From assembly GCA_934096785.1 (NCBI GenBank), contig CAKONA010000065.1, forward strand, positions 1 to 6,050: 6,050 nt of DNA, in the 5' to 3' direction. Of the stretch, positions 1 through 5,155 are shown one piece after another. Positions within the stretch are counted from its first letter, which is position 1. The number at the start of each line of letters is the position of its first letter. Below the pieces are notes generated by a model. The model did no database searches. It worked only from the letters and a program-made list of their open reading frames with translations, and was not told the DNA's origin. The translations under genes and the position numbers were made by a program. The stretch is from an uncultured Bacilli bacterium. GTDB lineage: Bacteria > Bacillota_I > Bacilli_A > RF39 > UBA660.

Positions 1-41
1 TAATAAGATGAAAATAGATAGTTCTTTTTGAAAATGTTTAC

Positions 42-68
42 AAAAGAAAAGACATCATTTGATGTCTT
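42..68 (-). terminator. Rho-independent terminator after the acidic-tail membrane protein gene
   Basis: Read on the minus strand, the stem GACATCA / TGATGTC closes on a 2-base AA centre (in practice a slightly larger loop). The outer AA/TT pairs extend it to about 9 bp (49-68). The tract TTTTCTTTTG follows directly. The hairpin begins at the TAA stop of the gene at 67-750, whose first two stop bases can pair in the stem. On the plus strand the hairpin is preceded, not followed, by its base-run, so it works as a terminator mainly for leftward transcription. It probably ends the two-gene envelope unit. Confidence 0.85.
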
Positions 69-750
69 ATTGATTTATTGTTGTACTATCTATAGTAGTT
101 GGTTGTACTTGTTGTACTGGAGTTGCTGGTGCAACTGTTGGTGTTACTTCTGGTGTAGTAACTACTGGAGTTGGTGCAACTGGTGCTGGTTCTACTACTG
201 GAGTACTTGGAATAACTTCTGGTGCAGCTGGTGCAACTTCAGGAGTTGGTGCTTCCATAGTAGGGGCAACTGTTGGTGTAACTTCAGGTGTTACAGTTAC
301 TTCAGAGACAGGAGCAGTCATTTGAGGTTCTGGCATAGCTTTGTCTTCAATAACAAGTGTTGGTTCTTCAACTACTTCACTTGGTGTTTCAACTGAAGCT
401 GGTGCTTGCATTTCTGGTGTTCCAAAAATGCTGCCATTTTCTTCTACTCCTAAATTTACTTCTGTACTTGTTGCTTCAACATTATTAAGTGTTGGCTCTT
501 CAAGTACGATTCCTGGATTTTGTTCTACAACTGGTGTTGCAGGTGTCTCTACTGTAGGTGTAGGATTTTCAGTATTTGCTCCAATATTTGGGTCTACTCC
601 TGCATTATTTTCTTTCATTGTAACTGTTCCTTCATTTTTCTTTTTCTTTTTACCATCTACTATAAATCCGATTAATGCGAACAGTAAAATTACTGCTGCT
701 AACATAAACCATTTATAATTATCTGCTAAAAAACTAAGTACTTTATCCAT
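67..750 (-). CDS. Single-pass membrane protein with acidic Pro/Val/Thr-rich tail (unknown function)
   Basis: This 227-residue protein is not one I recognise as a named family. Seen: a short N-terminus, one hydrophobic segment at about residues 14-31, then a run of five lysines (34-38). Residues 45-227 form a low-complexity tail rich in Pro, Val, Thr, Ala and Glu, with about 24 Glu, three Asp, two Lys and no Arg. TPEVTPTVAP occurs twice (154-163 and 199-208) and EEPTL twice (84-88 and 128-132). There is no Cys, lipobox or LPxTG-type sorting signal. By the positive-inside rule the lysine cluster would put the tail in the cytoplasm, although similar Pro-rich tails often lie outside the cell; the topology is unresolved. 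The ATG start is supported by AAGGAGG at 756-762, 5 nt upstream, and by a good promoter at 778-806. A terminator follows the TAA stop at once. The gene is clearly real; its function is unknown. Confidence 0.85.
   Translation of the reverse strand: MDKVLSFLADNYKWFMLAAVILLFALIGFIVDGKKKKKNEGTVTMKENNAGVDPNIGANTENPTPTVETPATPVVEQNPGIVLEEPTLNNVEATSTEVNLGVEENGSIFGTPEMQAPASVETPSEVVEEPTLVIEDKAMPEPQMTAPVSEVTVTPEVTPTVAPTMEAPTPEVAPAAPEVIPSTPVVEPAPVAPTPVVTTPEVTPTVAPATPVQQVQPTTIDSTTINQ
131..290. repeat. Degenerate direct repeats in the tail-coding region
   Basis: The 25-base units at 131-155 and 266-290 are in direct orientation and match at 23 of 25 positions. Both encode TPEVTPTVAP-type peptide on the minus strand. 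Shorter units such as TGGTGCAAC (near 127-135, 172-180 and 229-237) and CTACTGGAG (162-170 and about 194-202) recur between them. The pattern fits internal duplication within a low-complexity protein tail, and such a tract may vary in length between strains. Confidence 0.6.
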
Positions 751-777
751 AAGTTCCTCCTTATTCTTATCAATATT

Positions 778-806
778 ATTCTAACATTAATAAAACAATA
801 TTTCAA
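778..806 (-). promoter_or_regulatory. Promoter of the acidic-tail membrane protein gene
   Basis: On the minus strand a -35 TTGAAA (801-806) is separated by exactly 17 bases from a -10 TAGAAT (778-783). The -10 is preceded by TGT, giving the extended -10 pattern TGnTAGAAT. This is a housekeeping sigma-A-type promoter. It lies in the 91-base gap after the DUF3048 gene and about 28 bases before the start codon, leaving a short leader that carries the AAGGAGG ribosome binding site. I see no operator-like palindrome over it. Confidence 0.75.
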
Positions 807-841
807 CAATTTTTAATAAATTATATTCTTAGATAGTTATT

Positions 842-1879
842 TTATTCTATTTTTAGGGTTTGTCCGGTTGGTTGAATGTGTATCCATGTGTTACCATCGT
901 TTATTACTAGTTCTTCTCCATTCATTAATGTATATTTTGTTTTTTCACTTCTACTTGTCTTTGTCCATTTAATTTTGATGGCTTCTCCATTTGATATATA
1001 GTAGCCTTCTCCAGTACCAACATTATCTAAGTCTTGTCTTCCTTTTTTATCTCCTAATGACTTGTTTGTTACTTGATATGTTATTATATTTTTAACTGTG
1101 TATTGTTTATTTGTAACTAAATCTATGTGTGGTTTATTAGACATATACATTTTGTAATTCATGTTTTCTTTATCGTATTCATATGATGTTGTTTGGTAGT
1201 CTGAGTATTTTATTGTTACTTTGTTAGCAGTCTTTAATGTTTCATCACTTGAATGGTTTACTTTGATTGGACTATATTTTAGAAGTTGTGTATTTGTTGT
1301 TGTTCTATATTTGTTTCTTGAAATAGATGAATTTATTCTTTCTATTGATGTGAATGCTGTGTGTTCCCATGCTCTTTTTAGTGTTTTGTCTCTAAAGAAT
1401 GCTTTTGCATCATACATTCCATTTATATTATTTATATTCAAAGATGCTAGGTCACTTTTTGCTTGTGGTGATTGTCCATAGTGAACAAATATTGCATCGT
1501 TTTCCATTACGTAGTCTAAGAAGTAGTGTCTTGCACTTCTGACTGAACCTATTTTTGCAGTACTTTGGTCTTTGAATAGTGCTATTAATCTTGTGATTCC
1601 ACCTTCTGCGATTAACTCATAGCCAAGGTATGCATCTTGAAGTCCTGCATGAGGCCAAGCGGCATGATTATTGTTTATTGATACTGCAATAGGTCTTGAT
1701 TTACTTTCTTCGTTTATGATTTTTACTTTTGGTTTTTCTACGTAAATCATTCCTATTGATGTGGTTGATTTTGTAATCATGCTTGTTATTTTCTCATTTA
1801 GACTAAAGTAATAAGTAATAAAGCTAACAAGTGTGGTTATTACTATAAAAATGATAATGCTTCTTAATATTCTTTTCAT
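842..1879 (-). CDS. Membrane-anchored DUF3048 (YerB-like) protein
   Basis: This 345-residue protein matches the DUF3048/YerB family, whose biochemical function is unknown. Family landmarks that I recognise: RPIAVSINN (62-70), GYELIAEGGITR (86-97), KIGSVRSARHYF (109-120), DAIFVHYGQSP (128-138) and NINGMYD (151-157) in the N-terminal domain. The C-terminal domain has VGTGEGYYISNG (287-298), IKWTKTSRSEKTKY (303-316) and GNTWIHIQP (329-337). Residues 7-25 are a hydrophobic uncleaved anchor or signal segment. Many relatives, including Bacillus YerB, are lipoproteins, but no Cys lies near this segment, so a transmembrane anchor is inferred, with the domains outside the cell. The ATG start is supported by AAGAGGT 4-5 nt upstream (1884-1890) and a strong promoter at 1897-1925. 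It stops with TAA 91 bases before the next gene, with no convincing terminator between. In B. subtilis, as I recall, yerB also lies within several kb of gatCAB, so the linkage may be old. Confidence 0.92.
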   Translation of the reverse strand: MKRILRSIIIFIVITTLVSFITYYFSLNEKITSMITKSTTSIGMIYVEKPKVKIINEESKSRPIAVSINNNHAAWPHAGLQDAYLGYELIAEGGITRLIALFKDQSTAKIGSVRSARHYFLDYVMENDAIFVHYGQSPQAKSDLASLNINNINGMYDAKAFFRDKTLKRAWEHTAFTSIERINSSISRNKYRTTTNTQLLKYSPIKVNHSSDETLKTANKVTIKYSDYQTTSYEYDKENMNYKMYMSNKPHIDLVTNKQYTVKNIITYQVTNKSLGDKKGRQDLDNVGTGEGYYISNGEAIKIKWTKTSRSEKTKYTLMNGEELVINDGNTWIHIQPTGQTLKIE

Positions 1880-1896
1880 ATATACCTCTTTAATTT

Positions 1897-1925
1897 ATTA
1901 TATCATGTATATTAAATATTATTAA
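1897..1925 (-). promoter_or_regulatory. Extended -10 promoter of the DUF3048 gene
   Basis: On the minus strand a perfect TATAAT (1897-1902) is preceded by TGA, giving TGnTATAAT. A weak -35, TTAATA (1920-1925, four of six matches to TTGACA), lies 17 bases upstream. Initiation about 7 bases after the -10 would give a very short leader of some 10 bases, just covering the AAGAGGT ribosome binding site. The promoter sits between the gatB terminator hairpin and the DUF3048 start, so this gene can be expressed independently of the aspS-gatCAB operon. Confidence 0.75.
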
Positions 1926-1944
1926 TTATTTAAAGTAAGTTTAC

Positions 1945-1975
1945 ACTTAAAAGTCTAACTCTTTTGAGTTAGACT
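1945..1975 (-). terminator. Hairpin terminator at the end of the aspS-gatCAB operon
   Basis: A perfect 10-bp inverted repeat, AGTCTAACTC / GAGTTAGACT (1952-1961 and 1966-1975), has a 4-base loop. Read on the minus strand the stem is followed by TTTAAGT, making four consecutive T with the last stem base and then a broken tract. The U-run is short for a strong intrinsic terminator, so some read-through into the DUF3048 gene is possible. The TAG stop codon of gatB (1974-1976) overlaps the first bases of the stem. On the plus strand no T-run follows the hairpin. Confidence 0.7.
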
Positions 1976-3404
1976 ATCCTATGCGCTCAAGCATTTTTGC
2001 TTTTGCTTCTACTGGATTTGCTTTTCCTTTTGATTTTTTCATAACTTGACCTACTAGATAATCTATCATATTAGTTCTTCCATTATGATAATCTGTTACT
2101 GCTTGTTCGTTTTCACTTAGTACTTCGTTTACAAGTGACTCAATAAATCCTGCATCTTCGATAACTTCCATATCGTATTTCTTTACGATTTCTTTTGGTG
2201 TTAGGTGTTCTTCAAGCATTTTTGTGAATACTTTTTTACCTTGGTCTGAAGATATCTTTTTATCATTAATAAGTGATACTAGTTCTGCAATCATTGATGG
2301 TCTTATAAATAAGTCATCTATATTGTTCTTTTCGCTTTTGTTTAATTCTCCTAGTATTCTTGTTGTAATCCAGTTGCATGCACTTTTTGCATCACAGTTA
2401 AGTGAAACGCATTCTTCGAAGTAATCTGATATTTTTTTATCTTTAGTAAGTACTCCTGCATCATATTCGCTTAGGCTATAATCTTTGATGTATTTTTCTT
2501 TTCTTTCATGTGCTAGTACTGGTATTTTACTTCTAATTTCATCAAGTAATTCTTTTGTTATTTTGTATTTTGGAATGTTTGGTTCTGTGAAGTATTTATA
2601 GTCTATTGCATCTGCTTTACTTCTCATGTGAATTGTTGTTTCTGTTTCATCATCCCACCTTCTTGTTTCTTGAATTACTTCATCATAACGTCCAGCATCT
2701 TTAAGTTCTGATTGTCTTTTTATTTCGTAGTTGATTGTCTTTCTGATAGCATCGAAGCTGTTTACATTTTTAACTTCTACTTTTGTTCCAAATTCAGTTG
2801 CATCTTCATCCATTATTGATACGTTTACGTCGGCTCTTATTTGTCCTTTTTTAGTATCGCATTCTGAGATATCAGTGTATTCATATATACTTTTTACATG
2901 TTCTAGAAAAGCTAGTGCTTCATCTGCTGAATGAAGACATGGCTCTGTTACTAGTTCTAGAAGTGGTACACCTGCTCTATTGTAATCTATTGTAGAAGTG
3001 TTATAGTAGTGATCTAGTGATGCTGCATCTTCTTCTAAATGTATATCATGAATTAATACTTCTTTTTTAGTACCGTTTACGTCTACTTCTATTTTTCCAT
3101 CTACGCCTACTGGGTTAAAGAATTGTGTTAATTGATAACCTTTTGGTAGGTCTGGATAGTAGTAGTTTTTTCTATCGAATTCCATGTACTGTGGTTGTTT
3201 ACAGTTAAGTATCATTGACATCATTAATGCTTTTTTAACGCATGTTTTGTTTACTACTGGTAGTGTTCCAGGAAATGCCATATCTACTGGAGCTACGTTT
3301 TCATTTGCTGTTTTTGAGAAGCTGTTTCTTGCATTTGAGAATACTTTTGTATTAGATTTCATCTCACAGTGAAATTCTAAACCTATTACTGCTTTATATG
3401 CCAT
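1974..3404 (-). CDS. gatB: Asp-tRNA(Asn)/Glu-tRNA(Gln) amidotransferase subunit B
   Basis: GatB binds the misacylated tRNA, phosphorylates the side-chain carboxylate of its Asp or Glu with ATP, and receives ammonia from GatA through a tunnel. The product here is 476 residues, the usual family length. Landmarks: GLEFHCEM (8-15), FDRKNYYYPDLPKGYQ (76-91), HLEEDA (122-127), DYNRAGVPLLELVTEP (140-155), KVEVKNVNSF (208-217) and QETRRWD (245-251). A helical domain follows, then a YqeY-like tRNA-binding tail ending in LVGQVMKKSKGKANP. The Cys-rich zinc-type motif of some GatBs is absent; the corresponding segment reads DMAFPGTLPVVN, as in Staphylococcus-type proteins. Where many GatBs read DYRYFPEPD, this one has DYKYFTEPN (268-276). 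The ATG overlaps the gatA stop (TAATG), and AAAGGAGGT inside gatA (3411-3419) lies 6 nt upstream. It is the last gene of the operon and ends in the hairpin at 1952-1975. Confidence 0.97.
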   Translation of the reverse strand: MAYKAVIGLEFHCEMKSNTKVFSNARNSFSKTANENVAPVDMAFPGTLPVVNKTCVKKALMMSMILNCKQPQYMEFDRKNYYYPDLPKGYQLTQFFNPVGVDGKIEVDVNGTKKEVLIHDIHLEEDAASLDHYYNTSTIDYNRAGVPLLELVTEPCLHSADEALAFLEHVKSIYEYTDISECDTKKGQIRADVNVSIMDEDATEFGTKVEVKNVNSFDAIRKTINYEIKRQSELKDAGRYDEVIQETRRWDDETETTIHMRSKADAIDYKYFTEPNIPKYKITKELLDEIRSKIPVLAHERKEKYIKDYSLSEYDAGVLTKDKKISDYFEECVSLNCDAKSACNWITTRILGELNKSEKNNIDDLFIRPSMIAELVSLINDKKISSDQGKKVFTKMLEEHLTPKEIVKKYDMEVIEDAGFIESLVNEVLSENEQAVTDYHNGRTNMIDYLVGQVMKKSKGKANPVEAKAKMLERIG

Positions 3405-4855
3405 TATTGTACCTCCTTTGCGATTTGATTTTTATATTCCATGTTGCTTTCTAATGCGTATGCGATATTTAATACGTTTATATCATCTTTTACTTTTCCT
3501 GTTATGTTTACACCTACTGGTAAGTTATTTACAAATCCATTTGGTATAGTTATTGATGGGAAACCACCAAAGTTACCTATTTGAAGATGTTCTTCTAAAA
3601 CGCTTGTTTCTTTTGATAATGTGTTTTTACTTCCTTCGATGTATTTAGCTGGTCCACTTCCGACTGGTAAGATTAGTCCATCGTATGACTCAAATAATTC
3701 ATTCATTTTGTCTACGATTAGTCTTCTAACTCTTTTAGCATTGATGAAGTATTTTTCTTGGTTTTCTTTTTGTAGTACGTATGAACCTATTACGAATCTT
3801 CTTTTAATAAGTGGAGAGAATCCTTTAGTTCTATGATCTTTCATCATTTCCATTGGATTATTTCCTTCGCCTCTTGGACCAAATATGATTCCAGTTAGGT
3901 TTGACATGTTGCTTGTTGCTTCTGCACAAGATATAACTACGTATACACTTGGTATTGCATTAAGTAGTGTTTGATCTATTGATACTTCATCTACTGTCAT
4001 ACCAAGTGACTTACAAAGTTCAACTGTTTTATTAAAGTTTTCTAAGTGACTTTTTAACTCTTCACTTGGATTTTTGTAGTTATTTATGTCTACGATTTCT
4101 TTTATATAGAATAGTTTTTTACTTTTTACATCTTTGTTTAGACTTTTATAAAGTTCTATGTTGCTTGAGTCCCATGATGTCATGTCTTTTGGGTCTATGC
4201 CTTTCATTGCATCTACGGCGATGGCTGCATCTTCTACACTTCTTGATAGAACGCCTACTGTATCAAGTGAACATGCGAATGGGAATAGTCCATATCTTGA
4301 AATCATTCCATATGTTGGTTTGTAACCTACTATTCCGCAGTATGCTGCTGGTTTACGAATTGAGTCTCCAGTGTCACTTCCTAGTGCGAATGGATAACAA
4401 CCACTTGCTACTGAAGCTGCACTACCTGCTGAAGAACCTGCTGTCATTCTGTCATAATTCCATGGGTTATGAACTACTCCTGTGTGTCCAGTTGTTCCTG
4501 TTCCTCCCATACCTAATTCATCCATTACTGTTTTAGCTACGCCTACAGCACCTTTGTTTTTTAGGTTTTCTACAGCAGTAGCATCAAAGAATGGAACGTA
4601 GTCTTTTAATGTATTAGAGCTTCCAGTTGATAATATATCTTTAGTTGAGAAATTATCTTTAATTCCATAAGGTATTCCACTTACTAGTTCTTCTGTTACT
4701 TCTGTTTCTTTCGCATCATCAATGAATGTTATGAATGCATTTGTTTTATCTTGAATATCGTGACATTTCTTTAATGATTCATCTATTAGTTCTTTTGATG
4801 TAGTTTTCTTATTAAGTAAATCTTCGTGTAATTCTTTTATACTTTTAGTTATCAT
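3404..4855 (-). CDS. gatA: Asp-tRNA(Asn)/Glu-tRNA(Gln) amidotransferase subunit A
   Basis: GatA is the glutaminase of GatCAB: an amidase-signature enzyme that releases ammonia from glutamine for GatB. The product is 483 residues. The Ser-cisSer-Lys triad is readable: Lys66 in IPYGIKDNF (61-69), cis-Ser141 in TAGSSAGSA (138-146) and nucleophile Ser165 in GSDTGDSIRKPA (159-170). The spacings (99 and 24 residues) equal those of the Staphylococcus GatA triad as I know it (79, 154, 178). The nucleophile motif is DTGDS rather than the common DTGGS; I believe some Mycoplasma-like GatAs share this. FGPRGEGNNPMEMM and FGGFPSITIPNGF further along also fit GatA rather than other amidases. The start overlaps the gatC stop by one base (TAATG), with AAAGGTGGTG 5 nt upstream. 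The stop overlaps the gatB start in the same way. This implies translational coupling and equal subunit output. Confidence 0.97.
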   Translation of the reverse strand: MITKSIKELHEDLLNKKTTSKELIDESLKKCHDIQDKTNAFITFIDDAKETEVTEELVSGIPYGIKDNFSTKDILSTGSSNTLKDYVPFFDATAVENLKNKGAVGVAKTVMDELGMGGTGTTGHTGVVHNPWNYDRMTAGSSAGSAASVASGCYPFALGSDTGDSIRKPAAYCGIVGYKPTYGMISRYGLFPFACSLDTVGVLSRSVEDAAIAVDAMKGIDPKDMTSWDSSNIELYKSLNKDVKSKKLFYIKEIVDINNYKNPSEELKSHLENFNKTVELCKSLGMTVDEVSIDQTLLNAIPSVYVVISCAEATSNMSNLTGIIFGPRGEGNNPMEMMKDHRTKGFSPLIKRRFVIGSYVLQKENQEKYFINAKRVRRLIVDKMNELFESYDGLILPVGSGPAKYIEGSKNTLSKETSVLEEHLQIGNFGGFPSITIPNGFVNNLPVGVNITGKVKDDINVLNIAYALESNMEYKNQIAKEVQ

Positions 4856-5154
4856 TATCCCACCACCTTTGGTACTTCTACTTCTCTACCTTCATATTGA
4901 TCACAGTTTTTAAGTAAGTCTTCAATAGGAATTTCTTCTCCAACTTCATCATCACTTCTTAAGTCTTCCATTACCATTTCGAATGGATAACTAAGTGGTT
5001 CTGTTTCTTTAATATTAGGTATTTGTTCTAGTATATTCATACTTTTTTCTATTTCATCGAATTCTTCTTGTATATTTGTTCTTTCTTCTTCTGTTAAACC
5101 TATAAGTAATTTATCTGCGTAGTCATCTATCATTTCTTTTGTGAAATTGCTCAT
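4855..5154 (-). CDS. gatC: Asp-tRNA(Asn)/Glu-tRNA(Gln) amidotransferase subunit C
   Basis: GatC is the small non-catalytic subunit that wraps around the GatA-GatB interface and stabilises the complex. The product is 99 residues, the normal size. It has the expected helical, acidic N-terminus with LTEEE (20-24), a second helix around EFDEIEKSMNILEQI (31-45), and an extended linker with EPLSYPF (52-58) and EDLRSDD (63-69), where many GatCs read DxLRxD. It ends in VEVPKVVG, the usual GatC C-terminus. It starts one base after the aspS stop (TAA-T-ATG), with a perfect AAAGGAGG (5161-5168) 6 nt upstream inside the end of aspS. Its TAA overlaps the gatA ATG. Identification rests on both sequence and position. 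Confidence 0.96.
   Translation of the reverse strand: MSNFTKEMIDDYADKLLIGLTEEERTNIQEEFDEIEKSMNILEQIPNIKETEPLSYPFEMVMEDLRSDDEVGEEIPIEDLLKNCDQYEGREVEVPKVVG
4861..4870 (-). promoter_or_regulatory. Ribosome binding site of gatA (variant Shine-Dalgarno)
   Basis: The minus-strand sequence AAAGGTGGTG lies 5 nt before the gatA ATG and inside the end of gatC. It differs from the ideal AAAGGAGGTG by one base in the core. The sites for gatB (3411-3419) and gatC (5161-5168) carry the perfect AAAGGAGG core. The weaker match, with the TAATG overlap, suggests that gatA depends partly on ribosomes finishing gatC. Confidence 0.7.
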
Positions 5155-5155
5155 A

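Noticed and set aside
1..37. A gene end or start left of the terminator
   Set aside because: The stretch is too short, and I see no coding or regulatory signal that can be supported.
28..396. Plus-strand open frame of 122 residues, very rich in Trp and Cys
   Set aside because: It is antisense to the repetitive Pro/Val/Thr tail region. The Trp/Cys-rich composition is what the complement of that repeat produces, and there is no ribosome binding site.
634..657. A-rich run encoding the lysine cluster (AAAAAGAAAAAGAAAAA type), a possible ribosomal frameshift site
   Set aside because: In the reading frame the heptamers are T AAA AAG and G AAA AAG, not the efficient A AAA AAG. I see no clear downstream stimulatory hairpin, and the zero-frame protein is coherent to its terminator.
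341..718. Plus-strand open frame of 125 residues, Ser/Thr/Val-rich
   Set aside because: It is a shadow of the membrane protein gene on the minus strand, with no Shine-Dalgarno site and no family resemblance.
807..841. Possible terminator between the DUF3048 gene and the acidic-tail gene
   Set aside because: Only a 5-bp A/T stem (AATTT/AAATT) is present, with no following U-run, so it is too weak to call.
4066..4536. Plus-strand open frame of 156 residues, Leu/Cys-rich
   Set aside because: It is antisense to the well-conserved gatA coding sequence, and the hydrophobic composition is typical of the complement of an AT-rich gene.
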